DNA of 64,000 nucleotides. Origin: Alphaproteobacteria bacterium (GTDB lineage: Bacteria > Pseudomonadota > Alphaproteobacteria > Micropepsales > Micropepsaceae). Below the pieces are notes generated by a model that did not search any database, was not told where the DNA came from, and was given only the letters and a program-made list of their open reading frames with translations. A program made the position numbers and the translations under genes. Each line of letters starts with the position of its first letter. The stretch's first letter is position 1. This document shows positions 37,664 to 47,064 of the stretch, piece by piece. The stretch spans positions 1 to 64,000 of the forward strand of contig JAJPHG010000007.1 in NCBI GenBank assembly GCA_021325375.1, written 5' to 3'.

Positions 37664-38380
37664 ATGTCGCGCACTGCCGCTATCGCCGTTCTTTGTTCAA
37701 TGCTGGCCGCGTCTGCGGCCGACGCCGTGCCGGGCACGATCGTCATCCTTCGTCACGGCGAGAAGCCGACGGGCAAGAACAGCGGGTTCTTCCTGTGCAG
37801 CGTCGGCGTGCGCAGGTCCGAAGCGCTTGCCGCGCAGTATCTGGGCAAGGATGCGAGCAAACCGCTCCTGCCTTATGGTTTCTATGCGTTCTTCGCGATC
37901 ACGCCGCACACGCTCGAACTTGCGGCGCCGTCGGCCGGGACCTGGTCGCTCCCGCTCATCTCCTATTCCGTCCTGCCGAACGCCAAGGAGAGCGACGCAG
38001 ACAAGACCAAGGAGCTCAACCTCCGCACGCAGCAGGCGGTGAACAACGTGATGACCAATCACGATTGGGACGGCAAGGTCGTCGTGATGACCTGGGAGCA
38101 CAAGCACATCGCCAACAAGAAGCTCGAAGAGGAATTTCCGGGCCAGCAAGTGACGCTTCGCCAGCTGCTCCACCTCGACAAGCTCGGCAGCGTCGTGCCC
38201 GACACCTGGAGCGGCGACAATTACGATTATTTCTGGATCGTCAAATACGCCGACGGCTCCACCACGCCTTCCTCCTTCCAGGCCATCAAGCAGCATTTCG
38301 ACGGTAAATACGCCGATCTTCCTCATAACGACTGGGGCAAGCCGGAGAAGCTGCCGAAGGATTCCGGCTGCGAGTCCTAA
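37664..38380 (+). CDS. secreted histidine-phosphatase-like protein
   Basis: A 238-residue exported protein with a signal peptide ([17 protein letters not shown]). The mature start [11 protein letters not shown] (Arg30, His31, Gly32) is the phosphohistidine motif of the histidine phosphatase superfamily. The later [14 protein letters not shown] offers the second His. The region between is shorter than in phytases, and three Cys are present (one in SMLAAS signal, others at FFLCSVG and the C-terminal GCES). Substrate is unknown. ATG 37664 has GGGGG upstream. It sits between bolA and the glutaredoxin gene, breaking a pair that is normally adjacent. Confidence 0.72.
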   Translation: MSRTAAIAVLCSMLAASAADAVPGTIVILRHGEKPTGKNSGFFLCSVGVRRSEALAAQYLGKDASKPLLPYGFYAFFAITPHTLELAAPSAGTWSLPLISYSVLPNAKESDADKTKELNLRTQQAVNNVMTNHDWDGKVVVMTWEHKHIANKKLEEEFPGQQVTLRQLLHLDKLGSVVPDTWSGDNYDYFWIVKYADGSTTPSSFQAIKQHFDGKYADLPHNDWGKPEKLPKDSGCES

Positions 38381-38447
38381 TCTTGACCTTCCTGCGCATC
38401 GCGCCTATCTCACGGACTTGATGACCGCCGATTTAGCGGAGGAAAAG

Positions 38448-38783
38448 ATGTCCAATCCCGTCCACGACCGCATCCAGCAGGAAGTCGCGTCCAGCGACGT
38501 GCTGCTGTTCATGAAGGGCACGCCCGTGTTCCCGCAATGCGGCTTCTCGGCTGCGGTGGTGCAGATCCTCTCCAACACCGGGGTCAAGTTCAAAGCCATC
38601 GACGTGCTGAAGGACCCCGAGATCCGCTCCGGGATCAAGGAATTCTCCAACTGGCCGACGATCCCCCAGCTCTACGTGAAGGGCGAATTCGTCGGCGGCT
38701 GCGACATCCTGCGCGAGATGTACGAGGCCGACGAACTGGCGCCGTTCCTCGCCGAGAAGGGCGTCGCGCTGGAAGCCGTTTAG
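38448..38783 (+). CDS. grxD: monothiol glutaredoxin, Grx4/GrxD type
   Basis: A 111-residue single-domain monothiol glutaredoxin that carries [2Fe-2S] clusters with BolA and delivers them to targets. The active site is PQCGFS (Cys31). The glutathione-binding parts follow: [19 protein letters not shown] and the C-terminal helix [15 protein letters not shown] 38448 has a strong GGAGG site; an upstream in-frame ATG at 38421 is not needed. Length and sequence are standard for alphaproteobacterial Grx4. Confidence 0.95.
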   Translation: MSNPVHDRIQQEVASSDVLLFMKGTPVFPQCGFSAAVVQILSNTGVKFKAIDVLKDPEIRSGIKEFSNWPTIPQLYVKGEFVGGCDILREMYEADELAPFLAEKGVALEAV

Positions 38784-38790
38784 CCCCGCT

Positions 38791-38878
38791 CGTCGTGGCC
38801 GGGCTTGACCCGGCCACCCAGCAAGCGAGCGTCAGCGAGCGAAACGACTGGATGGCCGCCTCAAGGGCGGCCATGACG
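38791..38878. repeat. Intergenic palindromic repeat, type S (copy S2, inverted)
   Basis: This is the reverse complement of the 31351-31441 element with a few substitutions and a short indel in the joining part (AAGCGAGCGTCAGCGAGCGA). It has a hairpin at each end. It lies between the convergent glutaredoxin and nitroreductase-like genes. Confidence 0.88.
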
Positions 38879-38894
38879 TCGTAAACAGATCGCC

Positions 38895-40070
38895 TTACCC
38901 CTGCTCCACCATCACCTCATCCAACGGCCTGCGCGGCGAGGGCTGCGCGGGCTCCTTGGCGTAGCCCAGCCGGAAGGTGAAGGTCGCTTCCCAGGCGGTC
39001 GCGCGCGCCAATGACTGAAGCCCGCTCGCGAAATGATCGTCGCGGCCGCGTTCCTGGTTGCGGTCGACCATCTCGACGGGCTGGTTGAGCGGCTGGGCGG
39101 CGAGGCCCATCGTCGTGGCCGCCAGATGCAGGCGCTGCCAGGCGCGGCCCGCGGCGACGGCGCTTCCCATCTCGAGCCGGTCGCGCACCAGGATCATGCC
39201 CAGTACCGGCGCGTGGGTTTGCACGTCGCGCGTCATGTTCAGCCAGGTTTTATCGGCCGTTGCCGCGTCCAGGTCGGGCAGCAGCTTGGCGCCGGCCGCC
39301 ACGAGCCGCGACACGCCCGACGAGTCGATGCCGATGCCGTCGCGATGCTCGTTCACCTCGCGCTTGCCGGTGCGGAACCAGCGCGCGGAGTCCTGCGACA
39401 TCTGCGGATCGGCGATGATGCGCCCGGTCGCTTCGACGATCATCGATGCCATGTCGGCACGCGCCTTCGCGTCGGTGAGGAAGACGACGCGTACTTCCTT
39501 GTCCGAGGCGAGCGCCTCGAGCTTGCGCAGGTCGGCGTCCGCGACCGGACGCTCCTCGTAAGGCCCGCGATTGGTGTGGCGATTGGGAATCGCCTCGAAC
39601 AGCGGATCGCGGATCGCCGGCGCCGCGTCGAGCCACAGATGCGCCGCGCGCACGGGCGTGTTCGCGGGCGAGGGTTCGAGCCGTCCGCCGCTCACGATCA
39701 CGTTCATCGAATAGCCGTAGACGGCGGCGGCGCGCATCAAATTCTCGATCGCGCAGCCGACGCCCAAATGCATCTCGCGCCGGAAGGGATCGAAGCTGCC
39801 CAGGTTGCGCGCGCGGTCGGCGAGCACCGCGATCGAGGCGCCGTGCGCCGCGAACAGCCAGGGCTGGGTGTCGTGCGGATTGGCCGCCAGGATCGCCGCA
39901 TGCAGCGGCTGCCTGGTGCCTTCGTCGCCGCGTCCGCGCCATTCCTCCCAGGGCTTGAATGCCGGGCCCTGGCCCACCTCGAACACGCCGCGGTCCCAGG
40001 CGCGATAGCCCAGCGCCCCCAGCACGGCCAATCCCGCGCCCCCGATGACGATGCGTCTGGTGGTGCCCAT
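38895..40070 (-). CDS. nitroreductase-like (Acg family) FMN-binding protein
   Basis: A 391-residue protein with an N-terminal signal or anchor (TTRRIVIGGAGLAVLGALGY; the RR suggests Tat export). The nitroreductase fold is suggested by AAILAANPHDTQPWLF near residue 60, the LGVGCAIENLMRAAAVYGY helix, PNRHTNRGPYEERPV, and QRLHLAATTMGLAAQPLNQ. It fits the Acg-type group, whose members bind FMN and may store it rather than catalyse. ATG 40070 has GCGGAGA upstream. Confidence 0.78.
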   Translation of the reverse strand: MGTTRRIVIGGAGLAVLGALGYRAWDRGVFEVGQGPAFKPWEEWRGRGDEGTRQPLHAAILAANPHDTQPWLFAAHGASIAVLADRARNLGSFDPFRREMHLGVGCAIENLMRAAAVYGYSMNVIVSGGRLEPSPANTPVRAAHLWLDAAPAIRDPLFEAIPNRHTNRGPYEERPVADADLRKLEALASDKEVRVVFLTDAKARADMASMIVEATGRIIADPQMSQDSARWFRTGKREVNEHRDGIGIDSSGVSRLVAAGAKLLPDLDAATADKTWLNMTRDVQTHAPVLGMILVRDRLEMGSAVAAGRAWQRLHLAATTMGLAAQPLNQPVEMVDRNQERGRDDHFASGLQSLARATAWEATFTFRLGYAKEPAQPSPRRPLDEVMVEQG

Positions 40071-40134
40071 CTCGGTCTCCGCGTTCCTATGGCAAATATA
40101 GAGCTTGGTTCGGTTCGACCAAAACTCATCAAAC

Positions 40135-40237
40135 TGTCATCCCGGCCGAGCACAGCGAGTGCCGGGACCCAGGGCGCAACCCGAACCCTGGGTCCCGGCA
40201 CTACGCGCTGCTGCGCAGCGCTCCGGCCGGGATGACA
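40135..40237. repeat. Intergenic palindromic repeat, type T
   Basis: TGTCATCCCGGCCG (40135) and its complement (ending 40237) enclose a strong inner hairpin in which CCGGGACCCAGGG pairs with CCCTGGGTCCCGG. It is similar in design to types R and S but differs in sequence. It lies between two codirectional minus-strand genes (GST and the nitroreductase-like protein). Confidence 0.85.
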
Positions 40238-40250
40238 ATTTTTTGATTTC

Positions 40251-40889
40251 TTAAGACCGGTCCCCGAAATGCCTCTGCCACACCGGGGCGATGGCAGGGC
40301 GCTTGGAAACCGCCTGGGCGAGCGTCTCCAGCTTGGGGATATGGCCCTCTTTCAGCCAGTCCGCGCCGATGGAGCCGCGCCAGCGGCTGAACATCGCCGC
40401 ATAGATGTCGACGATGGAGAAGCCGGAAGGCAGGAACCACGGCCCATCGCACATGCGCTCCACGATCAGGAGCCGCTCGCGGATGCGCTCGCGCGCCTTC
40501 TGGCGCAACGCCTTGGCCTCGTCCTTGGCGACGAAGCGGTCGGGGTAGTCGGAGATCTCCACCATCGGATAGATCTCCGATGCCATGAAGGCGAGCCAGC
40601 GATAGGCCTGGGTGCGCGCGGGCCCGGCTTGCGGCGGCAACAGGCGCGCGTTGGGGAAATGGTCCGCCAGGGTCAAGAGGATCGCCAGCGACTCTGTGAC
40701 GATCTGCCCCTCGGGCAGGCGCAACGCCGGCATCTTGCCGCTCGGGTTGATCGCAAGGAAGGACGGCTCGCGCTGCTCGTTCTTCTCCAGCGATATGATG
40801 TTGAACTCGTAAGGGGCGCCCGTTTCGGCCAGCACCGCCTCGGCGCTGAACGCGCCAGATCCCTTGTCGCCGTAGAGGATATAACTCAT
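40251..40889 (-). CDS. glutathione S-transferase family protein
   Basis: A 212-residue cytoplasmic GST. The thioredoxin-like N-terminal half shows SYILYGDKGSGAFSAEAVL and FLAINPSGKMPALRLPEGQIVTES, with the usual cis-Pro and the TES glutathione contact. The helical C-terminal domain holds FSIVDIYAAMF as its capping motif. Its substrate is not predictable. ATG 40889 has GAGGG upstream; a start 12 nt earlier is also open. Confidence 0.85.
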   Translation of the reverse strand: MSYILYGDKGSGAFSAEAVLAETGAPYEFNIISLEKNEQREPSFLAINPSGKMPALRLPEGQIVTESLAILLTLADHFPNARLLPPQAGPARTQAYRWLAFMASEIYPMVEISDYPDRFVAKDEAKALRQKARERIRERLLIVERMCDGPWFLPSGFSIVDIYAAMFSRWRGSIGADWLKEGHIPKLETLAQAVSKRPAIAPVWQRHFGDRS

Positions 40890-41024
40890 GGAAGCCCTCA
40901 TTCTCCCCCACAGATACGTCCGCAGGGGTAAAGTACAAGACCGAAGGAAAGCAAGACGGAACTGGGGCTTGCCCGGCAGATGAAGCCCGCCTAGCCTTGG
41001 GCGGCGGCCGTCATGGAGAAGATC

Positions 41025-41663
41025 ATGCTTCGGGGCTTGATGCTGTCTATCGCAGCGGTGGCGGTCCTAGGCGCGCCCGCGATGGGCGCTCAGGAAAACG
41101 TGATCGTGCAGGGCGCGCAGCCGCAGGCCGCGTCCGATGCCTGCCTCAGGATCGCCGACGCCAAGATCAGGCAATGGAAGCAGCGGCGCATCCAGCGCGA
41201 CCGCACCGACCTGCTCGCCGACGGAACGACGCGCAAGAGCGAATTCGTCTTCACCGAGAACGCCCTCTATTTCGAGGTCGGCGGAGATTGGCGCGCGGGA
41301 CAGGTCGGCTGGAGCGAGCGCACGACCGAAGGCGCCGCCACCGTCGCCCAGCGCATGGCGCTTTCGGATTGCAGCATGGGCACGACCGCGCAGGAAGACG
41401 GCGGGCCGGTGACGAGCTTCACCTATTCGCAAGGTCCCAAGATCACGACCACGCTGTGGATATCGGACGCGACGGGCTTGCCCGTGCGCATGGAAGTCCA
41501 TCAAAAGCCCGACAAGCCCGATCAGCCGGTGACGATCGCGTTCCGCTACGCATATGGCGACGCCGTCCAAATCCCGAAGGAAGCGGCGATGGGCCTCGAT
41601 GCGCGCACGCGGCGCGCACAAGCCTATCTCACGGCGCTGCAACTGCGTCACGCCGGGTGGTGA
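41025..41663 (+). CDS. secreted hypothetical protein
   Basis: A 212-residue exported protein (signal LRGLMLSIAAVAVLGAPAMGA). The mature part has two likely disulfide Cys (SDACLRIADA and LSDCSMG) and repeated beta strands (TSFTYSQGPKITTTLWIS, VRMEVHQK, VTIAFRYAYGD), consistent with a beta-rich LolA-like or similar fold. This is only a visual impression. ATG 41025 is favoured over ATG 41013 because GGAGAAG lies between them at proper spacing. It is convergent with the next gene, 6 nt apart. Confidence 0.65.
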   Translation: MLRGLMLSIAAVAVLGAPAMGAQENVIVQGAQPQAASDACLRIADAKIRQWKQRRIQRDRTDLLADGTTRKSEFVFTENALYFEVGGDWRAGQVGWSERTTEGAATVAQRMALSDCSMGTTAQEDGGPVTSFTYSQGPKITTTLWISDATGLPVRMEVHQKPDKPDQPVTIAFRYAYGDAVQIPKEAAMGLDARTRRAQAYLTALQLRHAGW

Positions 41664-41669
41664 AGGCTC

Positions 41670-42377
41670 TCATTCCCGCTTGAACACCACGTCGCGCTCC
41701 TCGCGGCGGCTGACGAAGCCGGTGATGCGGCCGTCCGCGTCGCGCTGGAAGATCTTTCGCGTGCGCGGCTGGCCCGGCGCGAAGAGCACGTCGGCGAGCT
41801 CGGCCTTGATCTCGGAAGGCTTGCCGTCATTGGTCATGCCATAGAGGCGGTCGCCGTTCTTGATGATGGTGTAGGTGTAGTCGGGGCCGGCGCGATAGCG
41901 TCCGACATAGGATTGCAGCATCGTGTCGGGCAGCGCGGCCGAAGGCGGGTCCTGCCGCAGCGCCATGGTCTGCAGGCCCACGAGCTTCCAGTCGCCCGCT
42001 TCCTTGATCCATGTCGCGGTCGCACGATAGAGCGCGTGCAGCTTCTGGCCGTGGAAATCCTCGTGCTCGTCGTCGACCTCGGTGGTGACGGCGGCGTCGC
42101 CGAAGAAGCGCGCCGTCCAATCGGTCACCGCGATCGTGCCGGACGAGCCCTTGGGCAGCGGGGTGATGCCCGCGATCTCCTGGTCGTAGTTCGAGACCTC
42201 GCCGTTCTCGTCGGTGGCGACGAAACGCGAGTCCAGGATCGCCTCCCACGGCGTCTTGTCGCCGGGTGCGACCGCGTCCATCAGCGTCTGCATCTTGGCC
42301 TTCAACAGATCGCCGTCGTCGGCCCGTGCCGCAACGGGCGCGAGCAAAGCCAGCACGGCAAGAGCGAAATTCCTCAT
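41670..42377 (-). CDS. secreted NTF2-like (DUF4440-type) protein
   Basis: A 235-residue exported protein (signal RNFALAVLALLAPVAARA). Residues 25-140 look like a DUF4440/SnoaL-like domain: LMDAVAPGDKTPWEAILDSRFVATDENG, followed by TDWTARFFGDAAVTTEVDDEHEDF and GDWKLVGLQTMAL. The C-terminal 90 residues (YVGRYRAGPDYTYTIIKNGDRL) form a separate beta domain often attached to esterases or peptidases as DUF3471. No function can be assigned. ATG 42377 follows a GGGG-rich site. Confidence 0.7.
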   Translation of the reverse strand: MRNFALAVLALLAPVAARADDGDLLKAKMQTLMDAVAPGDKTPWEAILDSRFVATDENGEVSNYDQEIAGITPLPKGSSGTIAVTDWTARFFGDAAVTTEVDDEHEDFHGQKLHALYRATATWIKEAGDWKLVGLQTMALRQDPPSAALPDTMLQSYVGRYRAGPDYTYTIIKNGDRLYGMTNDGKPSEIKAELADVLFAPGQPRTRKIFQRDADGRITGFVSRREERDVVFKRE

Positions 42378-42523
42378 CCCACAACCCCTTTTGCCCCAAG
42401 GCAGCCTATCCGAAAACGCTCTTCGCCGCGGCGCAAATAACAAGACCGCGAGGCCTGCTCCTTGCCGCACTCCAGGCTTGGGTGTCTCATCGCGGCCAAG
42501 ATCGAACATTCAGGGGGAAAGAC

Positions 42524-43741
42524 ATGAAGACAATCTCGATCCTGGTCATCGCGGCACTGGCAGCAGCCGGTTGCGCCGCTTCGGCAACACCCAGGGAAAA
42601 AGTCATCTACAGCTTCAATCCGGCAATCGGCGACGGCGCCCAGCCGCAAGGCGGCGTGATCATGGACGGCCAAGGAAATCTCTACGGCACCCTTCAGGAC
42701 GGCGCGGGCGGAGGCTGCGGCGGCGGCGGATGCGGCGCGGTGTTCAAGCTCACGCCGAAAGGCGAGGAGACGATCCTGCACGTCTTCAGCGGCGACGACG
42801 GCGCGTATCCCGTCCCCGGGCTCGTGGCCGATGCGGCAGGCAATCTCTATGGGACGGCGCTCGACGGCGGCCCTATCCATCACTGCGCTTGCGGCGTCGT
42901 CTTCAAGCTGACGGCGGACGGCCAGTTCAGCATCGTGCATGCGTTCAGGGGCGGCGTGGACGGCGCGCATCCGGTCGCGGCGCTCGTCGTCGACAAGCGC
43001 GGCGATCTCATCGGCACGACCGTCGACGGCGGCACCGACTGCAACGGCACGGGCGAAGGTTGCGGCACCGTCTTCAAGATCAAGCCCGACGGCAGGAAGG
43101 TGGTGCTTCACGCATTCGGCGGCGCCGACGGCATCGCGCCGGAGTCCGATCTCACGCTCGATGCCTCAGGCAACATCTACGGCACGACGGGCAATGGCGG
43201 CAGCGATTGCGACGGCACCGGCCAGGGCTGCGGGGTGATCTTCAAGCTCGCGCCCGATGGAACGCAAACCACGCTTTATGTCTTCGAAGGCGCAAGCCAC
43301 GGCGCCTATCCGACGGGCGGCGTGATCATGGACGAGGCGGGCACGCTCTACGGCACCACCAACAATGGCGGCATCGACTGCGACGGAAGCGGCGGCTGCG
43401 GCACCGTGTACAAGCTCGCGCCCGACGGCACCGAGACGGGGCTGCACAGTTTCACCGGCGGCAGCGACGGCGAACATCCCAGAGCGACCCTGGTCATGGA
43501 TGGCGCAGGCCGCATGTACGGCACGGCGGTGGAAGGCGGCAGCGAGAACGACGGCGGCGTGGTGTTCGAGATCAAGCCCGGCGGCGGGGAGAGGATCGTC
43601 TATGCCTTCACCGGCGGCAATGACGGCGGCGGCCCGTTCGGCCCGCTGATGATGGACGGCCGCCGGGGCGAGCTCTACGGCACGACCTTCACCGGCGGCA
43701 CCGACTTCTTCGGCACGGTGTTCAAGCTGAGCCCCAGATAG
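42524..43741 (+). CDS. GloVer-repeat lipoprotein
   Basis: A 405-residue lipoprotein (lipobox AAGC at residues 14-17). It contains about eight tandem repeats of 45-50 residues with the core G-x-LYGTT-x-(D/N)GG and VFKL-x-PDG-x-E-x2-LH-F-x-GG, a beta-propeller-like unit known as the GloVer or choice-of-anchor repeat. Pairs of Cys in CDGTGQGCG-like loops may bond. It is probably a surface or periplasmic propeller of unknown ligand. ATG 42524 has a GGGGGAAAG site. Confidence 0.8.
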   Translation: MKTISILVIAALAAAGCAASATPREKVIYSFNPAIGDGAQPQGGVIMDGQGNLYGTLQDGAGGGCGGGGCGAVFKLTPKGEETILHVFSGDDGAYPVPGLVADAAGNLYGTALDGGPIHHCACGVVFKLTADGQFSIVHAFRGGVDGAHPVAALVVDKRGDLIGTTVDGGTDCNGTGEGCGTVFKIKPDGRKVVLHAFGGADGIAPESDLTLDASGNIYGTTGNGGSDCDGTGQGCGVIFKLAPDGTQTTLYVFEGASHGAYPTGGVIMDEAGTLYGTTNNGGIDCDGSGGCGTVYKLAPDGTETGLHSFTGGSDGEHPRATLVMDGAGRMYGTAVEGGSENDGGVVFEIKPGGGERIVYAFTGGNDGGGPFGPLMMDGRRGELYGTTFTGGTDFFGTVFKLSPR

Positions 43742-43775
43742 AAGGAACTGTCTGGAGTAAATTGAACTAAAAAAA

Positions 43776-43921
43776 TGTCATGGCTCGCGACTGCGGGCCA
43801 CCCAGGTGACGCGCGCTCCATAGTCGACTGTGAAAGCGCCTCGCAAACCTTTGCCGGTTGTGCAGAATCCAACTGGGTGGCCCGTTCGCACGCTGCCGCT
43901 ACGAACTCGCGGGCCATGACA
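43776..43921. repeat. Intergenic palindromic repeat, type R variant (copy R6)
   Basis: The left arm starts TGTCATGGCTCGCGACTGCG at 43776. The right arm ending 43921 has an enlarged inner loop (GGCCCG-TTCGCACGCTGCCGC-TACGAACTCGCGGGCC) shared with R7 and R8. There is no inner module. It lies between the convergent GloVer and rpsD genes and precedes a separate terminator for rpsD. Confidence 0.88.
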
Positions 43922-43939
43922 ATTTGGCTAAGAAAAGCA

Positions 43940-43968
43940 AAAGGCCGCGGAGACGATCCGCGGCCTTT
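43940..43968 (-). terminator. Rho-independent terminator of rpsD
   Basis: AAAGGCCGCGGA (43940-43951) pairs perfectly with TCCGCGGCCTTT (43957-43968) around a 5-nt loop. On the minus strand it is followed by TGCTTTTCTT. It begins about 20 nt past the rpsD stop. Confidence 0.85.
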
Positions 43969-43989
43969 GCATTCTCGATGTCGCGACGC

Positions 43990-44607
43990 TTAGCGCGAAT
44001 AGAATTCGACGATGAGATGCGGCTGCATCTGCACCGCATAAGGCACGTCGGAGAGCTTGGGGATGCGGATCAGCTTGGCCGACATCTTGCCGTGATCGGT
44101 CTCGACGTAATCGGGCGTGTCGCGCTCGGCTCTCTTGGCGGCTTCGATGACGAGCGCCATGTCGCGCGCCTTCGCGGTCAGCTCGACGCTCGAGCCTTCC
44201 TTGACCTGGTAGCTCGCGATGGTGACGCGCTTGCCGTTGACCTTGACATGGCCGTGGCTGACGAGCTGGCGGGCGGCGAACGGCGTCGGCGCGAACTTGG
44301 CGCGGTAGACGACGGCGTCCAGCCGGCTCTCGAGCAGGCCGATCATGTTCTCGCCGGTGTCGCCGGGACGGCGCGAGGCCTCGGTGTAGTATTTGCGGAA
44401 CTGGCGCTCGGTGATGTTGCCGTAGAAGCCCTTGAGCTTCTGCTTGGCCTGGAGTTGGGTGCCGTAATCCGACAGCTTCTTGGCGCGGCGCTGGCCGTGC
44501 TGGCCGGGGCCATAGGAGCGCTTGTTGACGGGGCTCTTGGGGCGGCCCCACACACTTTCGCCCATGCGGCGGTCGAGCTTGTACTTGGCGTTGGCGCGTT
44601 TGGTCAT
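43990..44607 (-). CDS. rpsD: 30S ribosomal protein S4
   Basis: A 205-residue S4 that starts assembly of the 30S subunit by binding the 16S 5' domain. Seen are the N-terminal [39 protein letters not shown], and the S4 RNA-binding core [19 protein letters not shown] with [13 protein letters not shown]. It is monocistronic here, as in many alphaproteobacteria, with its own terminator. The N-terminal zinc Cys set of the C+ form is absent. The ribosome site before ATG 44607 is weak. Confidence 0.97.
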   Translation of the reverse strand: MTKRANAKYKLDRRMGESVWGRPKSPVNKRSYGPGQHGQRRAKKLSDYGTQLQAKQKLKGFYGNITERQFRKYYTEASRRPGDTGENMIGLLESRLDAVVYRAKFAPTPFAARQLVSHGHVKVNGKRVTIASYQVKEGSSVELTAKARDMALVIEAAKRAERDTPDYVETDHGKMSAKLIRIPKLSDVPYAVQMQPHLIVEFYSR

Positions 44608-44857
44608 GCAAAGTCCGAAAAATGGCGGAAAACCGCGCTTTGGGCGAACCCGTCCGCGGAAGGTCGGGCACTATATCCATGGGCTTCGCGCTGTCAAACG
44701 GAGGTTTGGGGTGTGGCTCGGTTTGACGGGTAGGCTTGCCAGGCCGTTTTCGAACCGCCGATCCCGCCGCGCCGTCCTTTCACCCATGCAACCAGGCGTC
44801 TCGGGCATTGGGAACATCTGCTAAAGTGAAGGTTCCTTGAGGATTGGGTGCGCCCTG

Positions 44858-46284
44858 ATGAAAATCGAAGCGCTCGTTGCGGCTTTGCTGCTGGGGACGG
44901 TCGCTTCGGCGCATGCCGATCTCGTCATTTCCGCCAAGCCGACGCAGAACGTGACCTGCTCGGCCGGCACCTGCACCGCGACGGCGCAACAAGCGGTGCT
45001 GAACGTCTCCGATCTCGCGGCCCTGCTGGCGAGCGGCGATGTCAGCGTCGCGAGTGCAAGCGTTGCCCAGGACATCGAAATCGATGCGACGCTGAGCTGG
45101 GTCAGTCCCAATCGACTGACGCTGGATGCCTATCGCGCGATTTCCTTCAAGAGGCCGGTCACGGTCGCCGGGACCGGCGCGTTGACGATCACCACCAATG
45201 ACGGCGCCACCGGCGGCGACTTCGTCTTTTCGGGCAGGGGCCACGTCGTCTTCTGGGATTTGACCAGCAGCCTGATCATCAATGGCGACAGCTATCTGCT
45301 GGTCAAGAAGCTGAGCGACCTGCGAAGCCTGATTGGAATTCCCGGCCACTCGGTCGCGCTTGCCGATAACTACAACGCGCAGAAGAAGGGCGTTTATCGC
45401 AAATCGCCATTGAAGCAGTTGTACGGAACGCTGGAAGGGCTCGGCAATGTCATTTCCAATCTGTCGGTCAGCGATCCGAGCCGCTTCGATCTCGTCGGCC
45501 TGGTCGGCGACAATCGCGGCACGATCCGAGATCTCGGCGTGACGAACGAGACGGTCAGTGGAAACGGCGATAAAAACGACGTCGGCGGATTGGCGGGCTG
45601 GAACGAAGGCACCATCCAGAACTGCTACACCACCGGCACGGTGAGCACGACGGGCTTCAACGTCGGCGGTCTCGCCGGCCGCAACGAAGACGGCGCGATC
45701 ATCCACTCCACTCGTCCGCCGCCGTGACCAGCGGCTACACGTCCGGCGGCTTGGTGGGCTTCAGCGACGACGCCGCGGTCATCACGACGAGTTATGCGAC
45801 GGGGGCGGTGTCCAACAGCAGGGACGCCGGCGGGCTGGTCGGTCTCAACAGGGGAGCGATATCGACATCCTATGCGACGGGCGCCGTCACTTCGGGCGGC
45901 GGCGGTCTCGTCGAAGAGAATGACGGCACCATCGCGAACTCCTACGCGACGGGCGCGGCCGAGGGCGGCGGCGGGCTGATCGGCGTCAACGGCGGATTCG
46001 GCGTCACGTCGTCCTATTCGACCGGATATGCCGCAGGCGGCGGCGGGCTGGTCTTGAAGGACTACAATCAGACCATCAGCGCCTCGTATTGGGACCTGGA
46101 CACCAGCGGCGTCAGCGATCCCAGCCAGGGCGCTCTCTCTCCCGCCAACGATCCCGGAATAACGGGGTTGACCTCGTCACAGCTTCAATCGGGACTGCCG
46201 GACGGTTTCGACCCTGCCGTCTGGGGGCAATCTTCCAAGATCAACGGCGGTTTTCCCTACCTGCTGGCCAACCCGCCGCAGTAG
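44858..46284 (+). pseudogene. GLUG-repeat exoprotein, frameshifted paralogue of the 19.6 kb gene
   Basis: The first part (ATG 44858, signal peptide ending ASAHA-D, stop at 45725-45727) gives about 289 residues and ends HSTRPPP in place of a GLUG repeat. In the next frame the GLUG pattern resumes at once and runs to TAA 46282-46284 with the C-terminal YWDLDTSGVSDPS and GFPYLLA unit. The join near 45708-45712 is explained by loss of one T: restoring TCC-TAC-TCG gives HSYSSAAV, which fits the repeat. It could be a true pseudogene, a phase-variable gene or an assembly error. The 5' half is about as similar to the intact paralogue as the 3' half. Confidence 0.78.
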
Positions 46285-46293
46285 CGCGCGAAC

Positions 46294-47013
46294 CTACTCC
46301 ACCAGTCTGGGATCGTCCTTGGGCAGAAACAGGACGTCGAGGTAGCGCTGGGGACGAGCGCGCAGCGATTCCATCATGTTGTAGAAGGAAAAGCCCTTGT
46401 CACGCATCGCCGCCGCGATGTCGCTGAAGAAAGGGGCATCCTCCAGCCGGCGCCGGATCGAGACCTCGACGATGACGAATTTGATCCGGGGCAGCGCGGC
46501 ATCCAACCCTGCGATCACCTCGCCTTCGAAGCCCTCGGCGTCGATCTTGAGGCCGATGCGCTCGCTCTTGAGCTCGGAGGCGATCAGCGCGTCCAGCGTG
46601 GTCATCTTCACCGGATAGCGCTGCTTGGGATCGGCGCGCTCCGCGTCCGCCCAGCGCAGGAAGGTCGAGCACACACCCTGCTCGCTCAGCATCATCTCGC
46701 CTTCCTCGCGGCCGAGCGCGACGTTGACGAATTTGAAGCGCTTGGGCTTCTCCTCGAGCTGGCTCTCCGCGCCGCGCCTTGGATCGACGAGGACGAAGTC
46801 GCAATCGGGGAACGCATCGTAGAGGAACGGCGTGCCGCGGAAGACGCCGACATCGATCACCTCCTCGACCTCGAGCCGCGCGCGGCGCAGGACCCGAAGC
46901 GGGGTGACCTTCGGCGTGAAGCCCGCCGCGGCGCAGAATTCGGCGACGCGCTTGGGGAGGGCGGCGTCGGGGGCGGCGCTCAGTTCCGCGATGAGCTTGC
47001 GCAGGTCGGCCAT
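46294..47013 (-). CDS. FkbM family methyltransferase
   Basis: A 239-residue SAM-dependent methyltransferase of the FkbM type. Motif I is EEVIDVGVFRGTPFLYDAFPD (about 50-70), then FVLVDPRRG, and the signature post-motif GLKIDAEGFEGEVIAGLDAAL with FVIVEVS. FkbM enzymes often O-methylate sugars in glycans or lipids. It lies back to back with the SqdB gene (52 nt between starts), so a role on a glycolipid or glycan is possible. ATG 47013 lacks a good ribosome site. Confidence 0.85.
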   Translation of the reverse strand: MADLRKLIAELSAAPDAALPKRVAEFCAAAGFTPKVTPLRVLRRARLEVEEVIDVGVFRGTPFLYDAFPDCDFVLVDPRRGAESQLEEKPKRFKFVNVALGREEGEMMLSEQGVCSTFLRWADAERADPKQRYPVKMTTLDALIASELKSERIGLKIDAEGFEGEVIAGLDAALPRIKFVIVEVSIRRRLEDAPFFSDIAAAMRDKGFSFYNMMESLRARPQRYLDVLFLPKDDPRLVE

Positions 47014-47064
47014 GGACGGCAGGCTAGCCGCTGGACAGGCAAGCCGCCAGGGAGGGCGCAATCC

